64,000 bases of DNA, taken from NCBI RefSeq assembly GCF_026262505.1, contig NC_067207.1:7470082-7534081 (forward strand), in the 5' to 3' direction. The translations under genes and the position numbers were made by a program. The notes beneath the pieces are model-generated. The model did not search any database. It saw nothing but the letters and a program-made list of their open reading frames with translations, and was not told the origin of the DNA. This document shows, piece by piece, positions 1-14,248 of this stretch (the stretch's first letter is position 1; each line of letters starts with the position of its first letter). Origin of the DNA: Trichomonas vaginalis G3 (Eukaryota > Parabasalia > Trichomonadida > Trichomonadidae).

Positions 1-1998
1 AGACTTTGTCATGACTTCATCGTATATGTTTTGTCATGACTTCATCGTCAATGTTTTGTCAAGACTTCTTCGTATATGTTTTGTCAAGACTTCATCGTAA
101 AAGACTTTGTCAAGACTTCATCGTATATGTTTTTGTCACAAAACTTCTTCGTATATGTTTTGTCATGATTTCATCGTATATGTTTTGTCAAGACTTCTTC
201 GTAAAGACTTTGTCAAACTTCATCGTAAATGTTTTGTCAGGACTTCTTCGTAAGACTTTGTCAAAACTTCATCGTAAAGACTTTGTCAAAACTTCATCGT
301 AAAGACTTTGTCAAAACTTCATCGTAAAGACTTTGTCAAAACTTCATCGTCAATGTTTTTGTCAAGACTTCATCGTATATGTTTTGTCATGATTTCATCG
401 TAAATGTTTTTGTCATGATTTCTTCGTATATGTTTTGTCATGACTTCATCGTCAATGTTTTGTCATGACTTCATCGTCAATGTTTTTTCATGACTTCATC
501 GTAAAGACTTTGTCATGACTTCATCGTAAAGACTTTGTCAAGACTTCTTCGTAAAGACTTTGTCATGACTTCTTCGTCAATGTTTGTCAAAACTTCATCG
601 TAAAGACTTTGTCATGACTTCATCGTATATGTTTTGTCATGACTTCATCGTCAATGTTTTGTCAAGGGACTTCTTCGTATATGTTTTGTCAAAACTTCAT
701 GTTAAAAGATTTGTCAAAAACTTCATCGTAAAGACTTTGTCAATTCATCGTATATGTTTTGTCAAAACTTCATCGTAAATGTTTTGTCAAAACTTCATCG
801 TAAAGCTTTGTCAAGACTTCTTCGTAAAGACTTTGTCATGACTTCATCGTAAAGACTTTGTCAAACTTCATCGTCAATGTTTGTTCATGACTTCATCGTA
901 TATGTTTTGTCAAACTTCATCGTCAATGTTTTGTCATGACTTCATCGTATATGTTTTGTCAAGACTTCATCGTAATTTTGTCAAGACTTCACCTCTTGAA
1001 TTTTCATGATTTCATCGTAAAGACTTTGTCATGACTTCCTTCGTCAATGTTTTGTCAGACTCATCGTAAAGACTATTGTCAACTTCATCGTAAAGACTTT
1101 GTCAAAACTTCATCGTAAAGATTTGTCATGACTTATCGTATATGTTTTGTCAAACTTCATCGTCAATTGTTTTTGTCATGACTTCATCGTATATGTTTTG
1201 TCAAGGACTTCACCTCTTGAATTTTCTATGATTTCATCGTAAAGACTTTGTCATGACTTCTTCGTCCAATGGTTTGTCAAGACTTCATCGTAAAGACTTT
1301 GTCAAAACTTCATCGTAAGACTTTGTCAAAACTTCATCGCTAAAGACTTTGTCATGACTTCATGGTATATGTTTTGTCAAGGACTTCTTCGTAAATGTTT
1401 TGTCAAGACCTTCTTCGTAAATGTTGTGTCAAGACTTCTTCGTAAATGTTTTGTCATGACTTCATCGTATAATGTTTTGTCAAAACTTCTTCGTAAGACT
1501 TTGTCAAGACTTCTTCTCGTAAATGTTTTTGTCAAGACTTCATCGTCAATGTTTTGTCATGACTTTTTCGTAAATGTTTGTCAAAGACTTCTTCGTAAAT
1601 GTTTTGTCAAGACTTCTTCGTAAATGTTTTGTCATGACTTCATCGTATATGTTTTGTAAAATTCTCGTAAGACTTGTCAAGATTCTTCGTAAATGTTTTG
1701 TCAAGGACTTCATCGTCAATGTTTGTCAGACTTTTCGTAATGTTTTTTCAAGACTTCTTCGTAAATGTTTTGTCAAGACTCTTGTAAATATTTTGTCAAG
1801 ATCATCGTATATGTTTTGATCAAGACTTTCATCGTCAATGTTTCTGATCATGATTCATTCATCGTATATGTTTTTGTCAAGACTTCACCTCTTGAATTTT
1901 CATGATTTTCATCGTAAAGACTTTGTCATACTTCACCTCTTGAATTTCATGATTTCACGGTAAAGACTTTGTCATGACTTTCTTCGTCAATGTTTTGT
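1..1998 (+). repeat. 25-bp satellite array, segment 1 (noisy)
   Basis: Tandem units of about 25 bp. Each has the order CGT, a variable 6-7 base block (AAAGACT, ATATGTT, CAATGTT or AAATGTT), TTGTCA, a variable block (AAAC, AGAC, TGAC, TGAT or GGAC), then TTCAT or TTCTT. Many units here are one or two bases short or long, mostly in homopolymers, unlike the clean units after about 5.4 kb. Open frames occur because 25 bp cycles through all three frames without frequent stops; they are not genes. Confidence 0.95.
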
Positions 1999-3272
1999 TG
2001 TAAGACGAGTTACGGAAAGTGAGCGTGAACCGAAAAAGTGAACACTTATTTAGTCGGATAAATTCCCTATATATTTACTGTCAAAAAAAATCAGACTTTT
2101 TTTGCTTTAAAAAATTTATAAGTTTAATTATTGAGAACGAAGGTGAAAGGAAATGGATATCTCTTACCCTTTCATTCCCTCGAGAAAGTTCAAAAACTTG
2201 TGTGAAATCAGTTCTGATTGCACCCAAGTTTTTGAACTTTGTATAAGGAATTTGTGGCTATGATGTACTGATCATGAATTCAGTACATCATAGCCAACAA
2301 TTCCTTCGCAAACAGCGGGAAACTTTGTCCGAATAGTTTAACATTCGGACAAAGTTTCCCAACTTTCAAGCCGAAATTCGCGGATACCATTCACCAACTA
2401 GCTCTTGCTATGATGGTATTAAAAATCAAGATCTATATTAAATTCAAAATCTACTCAAAAGTCACTAATGTTCGATTTCGGAGTGTCAAATTACTGTACT
2501 ACAGTTGCTGCTTCTTCGCAACTTGCGTATCTCTGTAACGAAGAAAAAATATGTAAATGTTTTAAAGAGTGTGTTTTCTTATTAATCTGACTGAGCTTAG
2601 TAAGAAGATGTAATCGATATTGTTAATTTGTTGTTAAAAAATTAGATTTTATTTTCGATTTTAAATATTACGAATTAATTTCTTTATTGGCTCTCCTCTC
2701 GCGGAAATGTTGAAGAGAAATCCTCAAATCCTTAATTTCTCCATCAAACTTTCCAAAGGGGTCTTTGGTGGTATCATATTTTTCGCTGATATATAAAATT
2801 TGTTTGGGTAAACCAGGTATGTATTTCTGATTTGGTAACTGTGTATTGTGGTGTTGCGTTATAATTTTCGATTAAATTTTGAATTTATTCCAAGCTACCT
2901 CATCAACTTGAATATTCTGCCAAAATCTTCGATTTGCCATTCATGTAAGTATACACTCATTTGAAAATTATAAGTTTTGAAAAAAACCGTAAATCATTAT
3001 TGAATCTTAAATATTTATGTACAAAAAGTCGGTTATATATTCTATAATTATTTTAAAGAAATAAAATGATTGTGAAATTGAAATATAATGCTGTTATAAA
3101 ATCAGATATGTAAAGATGATTTTTTTAAATAAAAAAAAAATTTAATTTTTTTAATTGTTAAAAAAGAATAGTAAGCTTGACAAGTAATTTTATATTGCTT
3201 TGTAAATTATTTGTTGGCAATGCATGTGTCACTTTTTGTTTGATTCACTTTTCTGTCAATTTGTCTATGATA
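1999..3272. mobile_element. 1.3-kb TIR element in satellite, copy 1 (worn or noisy)
   Basis: This is non-satellite DNA between satellite units, and the same element as at 13570-14874 and 20503-21803. It starts TGTAAGACGAGTTACGGAAA and ends with an imperfect inverted copy of that sequence. It holds the three-hairpin cluster and, on the minus strand, the integrase-like fragment seen in the other copies. This copy is the most altered of the three and its fragment is no longer open. It lies within the part of the window where the satellite itself is noisy, so some of the difference may be sequencing error. Confidence 0.8.
2188..2360. repeat. Three consecutive hairpins, copy 1
   Basis: The three inverted repeats correspond to those at 13757-13928: one with GTTCAAAAACTTG arms, one with GGCTATGATGTACTGAT arms and one with GGGAAACTTTGTCCGAAT arms. 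The third is perfect here; the middle one is slightly altered. Confidence 0.85.
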
Positions 3273-6200
3273 TTCGTAAGACTTCATCGTAAGACTTTGT
3301 CAAAAACTTCATCGTAAAGACTTTGTCATGACTTCTTCGTCAATGTTTTTGTCGTGAAGACTTCATGTAAAGACTTTGCAAAACTTCATCGTAAGTTTGT
3401 CAAACTTCATCGTAAAGACTTGTCAAAACTTCATCGTAAAGACTTGTCATGACTTCATCCGTATATGTTTTGTCAAGACTCATCGTCAATGTTTTGTCAT
3501 GACTTCAATCGTAAAGACTTTTGTCAAGACTTCTTCGTAAAGACTTTGTCAAACTTCATCGTTCAATGTTTTTGTCATGACTTCATGTATATGTTTTGTC
3601 AAGACTTCATCGGTCAATGTTTGTTCATGACTTCATCGTATTGTTTTGTCAAGACTTCATCTGATTGTTATGATTTTTCATCGTAAAGACTTGTGACTTC
3701 TTCGTCAGTTTGTCAAACATCAAACTGTCAACTATCGTAAAGACTTTGTCAAAACTTAATCGTAATGGACTTTGTCAACAAACTTTTCATCGTAAAGACT
3801 TTGTCATGACTTCATCGTAATGTTTTGTCAAGACTTCATCGTCAATCAAGACTCTTCGTATTATTTTCAGATTCATCGTTAAATGTTTTGTCAAAATTTC
3901 TTCGATACGCATGACTTTCTAAAGACTTCATCGTAAGTTTGTCAACCTCAATTTGTCAGACTTCTCGTAATGTTTTTCTGTCAAAACTTCATCGTAATGC
4001 AAACTTCATCGTAAGTTTGTTCAAAACTTTCATCGTAAATGTTGTCAAACTTCATCGTAAAGACTTTGTCAAGACTTCTCGTAAAGACTTTGTCAAAAAA
4101 CTTCACTTCGTAAAGACTTTGTCAAAACTTCATCGTCAATGTTTTGTCATGACTTCATCGTATATGTTTTGTCAAACTTTCATCGTCATATGTTTTCGTC
4201 AAGACTTCACCTCTTGAACTTTCATGATTCATCGTAAAGACTTTGTCATACTTCATCGTAATGTTTTGTCAAACTTCATCGTAAAGACTTTTTCAAACTT
4301 CATCGTAAAGACTTCTGTCAAAATTTCATCGTAAAGACTTTGTACATGACTTCATCGTATATGTTTTGTCAAGACTTCATCGTCAATGTTTGGCATGACT
4401 TCATTCAGTAAAGACTTTGTCAAGACTTCTTCGTAAAGACTTTGTCAAACATTCATCGTAAATGACTTTGTCAAAACTTCACGTAAATGTTTTGTCAAGA
4501 CTTTCATCGTAAAGACTTTGTCAAGACTCATCGTAAAGACTTTGTCAAAACTTCATCGTAAAGACTTTGTCAAAACTCATCGATATGTTTGTCAAAACTT
4601 CATCGTCAATGTTTTTGTCAAGACTTTTCGTATATGTTTTTGTCAAGACCTTCATCGTAAGACTTTGTCAAAGACTTTCATCGTATATGTTTTGTCAAAA
4701 CTTCTTCGATATGTTTGTCATGATTTCATCGTATATGTTTTGCTCAAGACTTCTTCGTAAAGGACTTTGTCAACTTCATCGTAAATGTTTGTCAGGACTT
4801 CTTCGTAAAGACTTTGTCAAAACTTCATCCGTAAAGACTTTGTCAAAACTTCATCGTAAAGACTTTGTCCAAACTTCATCGTAAAAGACTTTGTCAAAAC
4901 TTCATCGTCATATGTTTTTGTCAAACTCTTCGTAAAGCTTTGTCAAACTTCATCGTATAATGTTTGTCAAACTTCATCGTAAATGTTTTGTCATGACTTC
5001 ATCGTACTATGTTTTCAAGACTTCACCTCTTAATTCTTCATGATTTCATCGTAAAGACTTTGTCAATGCTTTCTCGTTCAATGTTTTGTCATGACTTCAT
5101 CGTAAAAGACTTTGTCATGACTTCATCTTAGACTTTGTCAAGACTTCATCGTAAGACTTTTTCAAACTTCATCGTAAAGACTTTGTCATGACTTCTTCGT
5201 CAATGTTTTTGTCAAGCTCTCGTACAATATGCAAAACTTCATCGTAAAGACTTGTCAAAACTTATCGTAAAGACTTTGTCAAAACTTCTCGTAAAGACTT
5301 TGTTCATGAGACTTATATGTTTTGTCAAGACTTCATCGTCAATGTTTTGTCATGACTTCGTAAAGACTTTGTCAAGACTTCATTCGTAAAGACTTTGTCA
5401 AAAACTTCATCGTCAATGTTTTGTCATGACTTCATCGTATATGTTTTGTCAAGACTTCATCGTCAATGTTTTGTCATGACTTCATCGTATATGTTTTGTC
5501 AAGACTTCACCTCTTGAATTTTCATGATTTCATCGTAAAGACTTTGTCATGACTTCTTCGTCAATGTTTTGTCAAGACTTCATCGTAAAGACTTTGTCAA
5601 GACTTCATCGTAAAGACTTTGTCAAAACTTCATCGTAAAGTTTGTCAAAACTTCATCGTAAAGACTTTGTCATGACTTCATCGTATAAGTTTGTCAAGAC
5701 TTCATCGTCAAAGTTTTGTCAAACTTCTTCGTATATGTTTTGTCAAATTTCATCGTAATGTTTTGTCAATGATTCTTCGTATATGTTTTGTCATGACTTC
5801 ATCGTAAATGTTTTGTCATGACTTCATCGTCAATGTTTTGTCAAGACTTCTTCGTATATGTTTGTCATGACTTCATCGTATATGTTTTGTCAAAACTTCA
5901 TCGTATATGTTTTGTCAAAACTTCATCGTATATGTTTTGTCAAAACTTCATCGTAAATGTTTTGTCAAAACTTCATCGTAAAGACTTTGTCAAGACTTCA
6001 TCGTAAAGACTTTGTCAAAACTTCATCGTAAAGACTTTGTCAAAACTTCATCGTCAATGTTTTGTCATGACTTCATCGTATATGTTTTGTCAAAACTTCA
6101 TCGTCAATGTTTTGTCAAGACTTCACCTCTTGAATTTTCATGATTTCATCGTAAAGACTTTGTCATGACTTCTTCGTCAATGTTTTGTCAAGACTTCATC

Positions 6201-9200
6201 GTAAAGACTTTGTCAAAACTTCATCGTAAAGACTTTGTCAAAACTTCATCGTAAAGACTTTGTCATGACTTCATCGTATATGTTTTGTCAAGACTTCATC
6301 GTCAATGTTTTGTCATGACTTCATCGTAAAGACTTTGTCAAGACTTCTTCGTAAAGACTTTGTCAAAACTTCATCGTAAAGACTTTGTCAAAACTTCATC
6401 GTAAATGTTTTGTCAAGACTTCATCGTAAAGACTTTGTCAAGACTTCATCGTAAAGACTTTGTCAAAACTTCATCGTAAAGACTTTGTCAAAACTTCATC
6501 GTATATGTTTTGTCAAAACTTCATCGTCAATGTTTTGTCAAGACTTCTTCGTATATGTTTTGTCAAGACTTCATCGTAAAGACTTTGTCAAGACTTCCAT
6601 CGTATATGTTTTTGTCAAAACTTCTTCGTAATGTTTTGTCATGATTTCATCGTATATGTTTTGTCAAGACTTCTTCGTAAAGACTTTGTCAAACTTCATC
6701 GTAAATGTTTTGTCAGGACTTCTTCGTAAAGACTTTGTCAAAACTTCATCGTAAAGACTTTGTCAAAACTTCATCGTAAAGACTTTGTCAAAACTTCATC
6801 GTAAAGACTTTGTCAAAACTTCATCGTCAATGTTTTGTCAAGACTTCTTCGTAAAGACTTTGTCAAACTTCATCGTAAATGTTTTGTCAAGACTTCATCG
6901 TCAATGTTTTGTCATGACTTCATCGTCAATGTTTTGTCAAGACTTCATCTTGAATTTTCATGATTTCATCGTAAAGACTTTGTCAATGACTTCATCGTAA
7001 TGTTTTGTCATGACTTCATCGTAAAGACTTTGTCATGACTTCATCTTAAAGACTTTGTCAAGACTTCATCGTAAAGACTTTGTCAAAACTTCATCGTAAA
7101 GACTTTGTCATGACTTCTTCGTCAATGTTTTGTCAAGACTTCATCGTAAAGACTTTGTCAAAACTTCATCGTAAAGACTTTGTCAAAACTTCATCGTAAA
7201 GACTTTGTCAAAACTTCATCGTAAAGACTTTGTCATGACTTCATCGTATATGTTTTGTCAAACTTCATCGTAATGTTTTGTCATGACTTCATCGTAAAGA
7301 CTTTGTCAAACTTCTTCGTAAAACTTTGTCAAAACTTCATCGTAAAGACTTTGTCAAAACTTCATCGTCAATGTTTTGTCATGACTTCATCGTAATGTTT
7401 GTCAACTTCATCGTCAATGTTTTGTCATGACTTCATCGTATATGTTTTGTCAAGACTTCACCTCTTGAATTTTCATGATTTCATCGTAAAGACTTTTGTC
7501 ATGACTTCATCGTCAATGTTTTGTCAAGACTTCATCGTAAAGACTTTGTCATGACTTCATCGTAAAGACTTTGTCAAACTTCATCGTAAAGACTTTGTCA
7601 AAACTTCATCGTAAAGACTTTGTCATGACTTCATCGTAATGTTTTGTCAAGACTTCATCGTCAATGTTTTGTCAAGACTTCTCGTATATGTTTTGTCATG
7701 ATTCATCGTAAATGTTTTGTCATGATTTCTTCGTATAATGTTTGTCATGACTTCATCGTAAATGTTTTGTCATGACTTCATCGTCAATGTTTTGTCAAGA
7801 CTTCTTCGTATATGTTTTGTCATGACTTCATCGTATATGTTTTGTCAAAACTTCATCGTATATGTTTTGTCAAAACTTCATCGTATATGTTTTGTCAAAA
7901 CTTCATCGTAATGTTTTGTCAAAACTTCATCGTAAAGACTTTGTCAAGACTTCATCGTAAAGACTTTGTCAAAACTTCATCGTAAAGACTTTGTCAAAAC
8001 TTCATCGTCAATGTTTTGTCATGACTTCATCGTATATGTTTTGTCAAACTTCATCGTCAATGTTTTGTCAAGACTTCACCTCTTGAATTTTCATGATTTC
8101 ATCGTAAAGACTTTGTCATGACTTCTTCGTCAATGTTTTGTCAAGACTTCATCGTAAAGACTTTGTCAAAACTTCATCGTAAAGACTTTGTCAAACTTCA
8201 TCGTAAAGACTTTGTCATGACTTCATCGTATATGTTTTGTCAGACTTCATCGTCAATGTTTTGTCATGACTTCATCGTAAAGACTTTGTCAAGACTTCTT
8301 CGTAAAGACTTTGTCAAACTTCATCGTAAAGACTTTGTCAAACTTCATCGTAATGTTTTGTCAAGACTTCATCGTAAAGACTTTGTCAAGACTTCATCGT
8401 AAAGACTTTGTCAAAACTTCATCGTAAAGACTTTGTCAAAACTTCATCGATATGTTTTGTCAAAACTTCATCGTCAATGTTTTGTCAAGACTTCTTCGTA
8501 TATGTTTTGTCAAGACTTCATCGTAAAGACTTTGTCAAGACTTCATCGTATATGTTTTGTCAAAACTTCTTCGTATATGTTTTGTCATGATTTCATCGTA
8601 TATGTTTTGTCAAGAGTTCTTCGTAAAGACTTTGTCAAACTTCATCGTAAATGTTTGTCAGACTTCTTCGTAAAGACTTTGTCAAAACTTCATCGTAAAG
8701 ACTTTGTCAAAACTTCATCGTAAAGACTTTGTCAAAACTTCATCGTAAAGACTTTGTCAAAACTTCATCGTCAATGTTTTGTCAAAGACTTCATCGTAAA
8801 GACTTTGTCAAACTTCATCGTAAATGTTTTGTCAGACTTCATCGTCAATGTTTGTCATGACTTCATCGTCAATGTTTGTCAAGACTTCACCTCTTGAATT
8901 TTCATGATTTCATCGTAAAGACTTTGTCATGACTTCTTCGTCAATGTTTTGTCATGACTTCATCGTAAAGACTTTGTCAAGACTTCATCGTAAAGACTTT
9001 GTCAAGACTTCATCGTAAAGACTTTGTCAAAACTTCATCGTAAAGACTTTGTCATGACTTCTTCGTCAATGTTTTGTCAAGACTTCATCGTAAAGACTTT
9101 GTCAAAACTTCATCGTAAAGACTTTGTCAAAACTTCATCGTAAATGTTTTGTCAAAACTTCATCGTAAAGACTTTGTCATGACTTCATCGTATATGTTTT

Positions 9201-12200
9201 GTCAAGACTTCATCGTCAATGTTTTGTCATGACTTCATCGTAAAGACTTTGTCAAGACTTCTTCGTAAAGACTTTGTCAAAACTTCATCGTAAAGACTTT
9301 GTCAAAACTTCATCGTCAATGTTTTGTCATGACTTCATCGTATATGTTTTGTCAAGACTTCATCGTCAATGTTTTGTCATGACTTCATCGTATATGTTTT
9401 GTCAAGACTTCACCTCTTGAATTTTCATGATTTCATCGTAAAGACTTTGTCATGACTTCTTCGTCAATGTTTTGTCAAGACTTCATCGTAAAGACTTTGT
9501 CATGACTTCATCGTAAAGACTTTGTCAAAACTTCATCGTAAAGACTTTGTCAAAACTTCATCGTAAAGACTTTGTCATGACTTCATCGTATATGTTTTGT
9601 CAAGACTTCATCGTCAATGTTTTGTCAAGACTTCTTCGTATATGTTTTGTCATGATTTCATCGTAAATGTTTTGTCATGATTTCTTCGTATATGTTTTGT
9701 CATGACTTCATCGTAAATGTTTTGTCATGACTTCATCGTCAATGTTTTGTCAAGACTTCTTCGTATATGTTTTGTCATGACTTCATCGTATATGTTTTGT
9801 CAAAACTTCATCGTATATGTTTTGTCAAAACTTCATCGTATATGTTTTGTCAAAACTTCATCGTAAATGTTTTGTCAAAACTTCATCGTAAAGACTTTGT
9901 CAAGACTTCATCGTAAAGACTTTGTCAAAACTTCATCGTAAAGACTTTGTCAAAACTTCATCGTCAATGTTTTGTCATGACTTCATCGTATATGTTTTGT
10001 CAAAACTTCATCGTCAATGTTTTGTCAAGACTTCACCTCTTGAATTTTCATGATTTCATCGTAAAGACTTTGTCATGACTTCTTCGTCAATGTTTTGTCA
10101 AGACTTCATCGTAAAGACTTTGTCAAAACTTCATCGTAAAGACTTTGTCAAAACTTCATCGTAAAGACTTTGTCATGACTTCATCGTATATGTTTTGTCA
10201 AGACTTCATCGTCAATGTTTTGTCATGACTTCATCGTAAAGACTTTGTCAAGACTTCTTCGTAAAGACTTTGTCAAAACTTCATCGTAAAGACTTTGTCA
10301 AAACTTCATCGTAAATGTTTTGTCAAGACTTCATCGTAAAGACTTTGTCAAGACTTCATCGTAAAGACTTTGTCAAAACTTCATCGTAAAGACTTTGTCA
10401 AAACTTCATCGTATATGTTTTGTCAAAACTTCATCGTCAATGTTTTGTCAAGACTTCTTCGTATATGTTTTGTCAAGACTTCATCGTAAAGACTTTGTCA
10501 AGACTTCATCGTATATGTTTTGTCAAAACTTCTTCGTATATGTTTTGTCATGATTTCATCGTATATGTTTTGTCAAGACTTCTTCGTAAAGACTTTGTCA
10601 AACTTCATCGTAAATGTTTTGTCAAGACTTCTTCGTAAAGACTTTGTCAAACTTCATCGTAAAGACTTTGTCAAAACTTCATCGTAAAGACTTTGTCAAA
10701 ACTTCATCGTAAAGACTTTGTCAAAACTTCATCGTCAATGTTTTGTCAAGACTTCTTCGTAAAGACTTTGTCAAACTTCATCGTAAATGTTTTGTCAGGA
10801 CTTCTTCGTAAAGACTTTGTCAAAACTTCATCGTAAAGACTTTGTCAAAACTTCATCGTAAAGACTTTGTCAAAACTTCATCGTAAAGACTTTGTCAAAA
10901 CTTCATCGTCAATGTTTTGTCAAGACTTCATCGTATATGTTTTGTCATGATTTCATCGTAAATGTTTTGTCATGATTTCTTCGTATATGTTTTGTCATGA
11001 CTTCATCGTCAATGTTTTGTCATGACTTCATCGTCAATGTTTTGTCAAGACTTCTTCGTATATGTTTTGTCAAGACTTCATCGTAAAGACTTTGTCAAGA
11101 CTTCATCGTATATGTTTTGTCAAAACTTCTTCGTATATGTTTTGTCATGATTTCATCGTATATGTTTTGTCAAGACTTCTTCGTAAAGACTTTGTCAAAC
11201 TTCATCGTAAATGTTTTGTCAGGACTTCTTCGTAAAGACTTTGTCAAAACTTCATCGTAAAGACTTTGTCAAAACTTCATCGTAAAGACTTTGTCAAAAC
11301 TTCATCGTAAAGACTTTGTCAAAACTTCATCGTCAATGTTTTGTCAAGACTTCATCGTATATGTTTTGTCATGATTTCATCGTAAATGTTTTGTCATGAT
11401 TTCTTCGTATATGTTTTGTCATGACTTCATCGTCAATGTTTTGTCATGACTTCATCGTCAATGTTTTGTCATGACTTCATCGTAAAGACTTTGTCATGAC
11501 TTCATCGTAAAGACTTTGTCAAGACTTCTTCGTAAAGACTTTGTCATGACTTCTTCGTCAATGTTTTGTCAAAACTTCATCGTAAAGACTTTGTCATGAC
11601 TTCATCGTATATGTTTTGTCATGACTTCATCGTCAATGTTTTGTCAAGACTTCTTCGTATATGTTTTGTCAAGACTTCATCGTAAAGACTTTGTCAAGAC
11701 TTCATCGTATATGTTTTGTCAAAACTTCTTCGTATATGTTTTGTCATGATTTCATCGTATATGTTTTGTCAAGACTTCTTCGTAAAGACTTTGTCAAACT
11801 TCATCGTAAATGTTTTGTCAGGACTTCTTCGTAAAGACTTTGTCAAAACTTCATCGTAAAGACTTTGTCAAAACTTCATCGTAAAGACTTTGTCAAAACT
11901 TCATCGTAAAGACTTTGTCAAAACTTCATCGTCAATGTTTTGTCAAGACTTCATCGTATATGTTTTGTCATGATTTCATCGTAAATGTTTTGTCATGATT
12001 TCTTCGTATATGTTTTGTCATGACTTCATCGTCAATGTTTTGTCATGACTTCATCGTCAATGTTTTGTCATGACTTCATCGTAAAGACTTTGTCATGACT
12101 TCATCGTAAAGACTTTGTCAAGACTTCTTCGTAAAGACTTTGTCATGACTTCTTCGTCAATGTTTTGTCAAAACTTCATCGTAAAGACTTTGTCATGACT

Positions 12201-13569
12201 TCATCGTATATGTTTTGTCATGACTTCATCGTCAATGTTTTGTCAAGACTTCTTCGTATATGTTTTGTCATGACTTCATCGTAAAGACTTTGTCATGACT
12301 TCTTCGTAAATGTTTTATCAAAACTTCATCGTATATGTTTTGTCAAAACTTCATCGTAAATGTTTTGTCAAAACTTCATCGTAAAGACTTTGTCAAGACT
12401 TCTTCGTAAAGACTTTGTCATGACTTCATCGTAAAGACTTTGTCAAAACTTCATCGTCAATGTTTTGTCATGACTTCATCGTATATGTTTTGTCAAAACT
12501 TCATCGTCAATGTTTTGTCATGACTTCATCGTATATGTTTTGTCAAGACTTCATCGTCAATGTTTTGTCAAGACTTCACCTCTTGAATTTTCATGATTTC
12601 ATCGTAAAGACTTTGTCATGACTTCTTCGTCAATGTTTTGTCAAGACTTCATCGTAAAGACTTTGTCAAAACTTCATCGTAAAGACTTTGTCAAAACTTC
12701 ATCGTCAATGTTTTGTCATGACTTCATCGTATATGTTTTGTCAAGACTTCATCGTATATGTTTTGTCATGACTTCATCGTATATGTTTTGTCAAGACTTC
12801 ACCTCTTGAATTTTCATGATTTCATCGTAAAGACTTTGTCATGACTTCTTCGTCAATGTTTTGTCAAGACTTCATCGTAAAGACTTTGTCAAAACTTCAT
12901 CGTAAAGACTTTGTCAAAACTTCATCGTAAAGACTTTGTCATGACTTCATCGTATATGTTTTGTCAAGACTTCTTCGTAAATGTTTTGTCAAGACTTCTT
13001 CGTAAATGTTTTGTCAAGACTTCTTCGTAAATGTTTTGTCATGACTTCATCGTATATGTTTTGTCAAAACTTCTTCGTAAAGACTTTGTCAAGACTTCTT
13101 CGTAAATGTTTTGTCAAGACTTCATCGTCAATGTTTTGTCATGACTTTTTCGTAAATGTTTTGTCAAGACTTCTTCGTAAATGTTTTGTCAAGACTTCTT
13201 CGTAAATGTTTTGTCATGACTTCATCGTATATGTTTTGTCAAAACTTCTTCGTAAAGACTTTGTCAAGACTTCTTCGTAAATGTTTTGTCAAGACTTCAT
13301 TCGTCAATATTTTGTCAAGACTTTCGTAATGTTTTGTCAAGACTTCTCGTAATGTTTTGTCAAGACTTCTCGTATATTTTGTCAAGACTTCATCTTGAAT
13401 TTTCAAGATTCATCGTAATGTTTTGTCATGACTTCTCGTATGTTTTGTCAAGACTTCACCTCTTGAATTTTCATGATTTCATCGTAAAGACTTTGTCATG
13501 ACTTCACCTCTTGAATTTTCATGATTTCATCGTAAAGACTTTGTCATGACTTCTTCGTCAATGTTTTGT
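3273..13569 (+). repeat. 25-bp satellite array, segment 2
   Basis: The same 25-bp satellite continues. It is noisy to about 5.3 kb and mostly regular after that. A longer marker unit containing CACCTCTTGAATTTTCATGA recurs every few hundred bases (for example near 5508, 6121, 7452, 8887, 9409, 10030, 12576). Stretches of about 598 bp repeat in tandem (compare the blocks starting near 11041 and 11641). The block near 10420 recurs at 16274 and the block near 12981 recurs at 18836, which shows higher-order structure of about 5.85 kb. No gene was found. Confidence 0.95.
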
Positions 13570-13756
13570 TGTAAGACGAGTTACGGAAAGTGAGGTGAAC
13601 CGAAAAAGTGACACTTATTTAGTCGGATAAATTCCCTATATATTTACTTGTCAAAAAAAATCAGACTTTTTTTGCTTTAAAAAATTTATAAGTTAATTAT
13701 TGAGAACGAAGGTGAAAGGAAATGGATATCTCTTACCCTTTCATTCCCTCGAGAAA

Positions 13757-13928
13757 GTTCAAAAACTTGTGTGAAATCAGTTCTGATTGCACCCAAGTTT
13801 TTGAACTTTGTATAAGGAATTGTTGGCTATGATGTACTGATCATGAATCAGTACATCATAGCCAACAATTCCTTCGCAAACAGCGGGAAACTTTGTCCGA
13901 ATAGTTTAACATTCGGACAAAGTTTCCC
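13757..13928. repeat. Three consecutive hairpins, copy 2
   Basis: Hairpin 1 (13757-13806) has 24-bp arms with two mismatches and a 2-base loop. Hairpin 2 (13814-13874) has perfect 28-bp arms around CATGA. Hairpin 3 (13885-13928) has perfect 18-bp arms around an 8-base loop. The spacers are only 7 and 10 bases. All three are kept in every copy of the element. They could fold in RNA or extrude as cruciforms; their role is unknown. Confidence 0.93.
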
Positions 13929-14248
13929 AACTTTCAAGCCGAAATTCGCGGATACCATTCACCAACTAGCTCTTGCTATGATGGTTATTAAAAATCAAGA
14001 TCTATATTAAATTCAAAATCTACTCAAAGTCACTAATGTTCGATTTCGGAGTGTCAAATTACTGTACTACAGTTGCTGCTTCTTCTGCAACTTGCGTATC
14101 TCTGTAACGAAGAAAAAAATATGTAAATGTTTTAAAAGGTAAGTGTTTATTCTTATTAATCTGACTGAGCTTAGTAAGAAGATGTAATCGATATTGTTAA
14201 TTTGTGTTAAAAATTAGATTTTATTTTCGATTTTAAAATATTACCGAA

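Noticed and set aside
2019-2246. 75-aa frame in the first 1.3-kb element
   Set aside because: It runs across the hairpin cluster, is not kept open in the same form in the other copies, and has no protein-like features.
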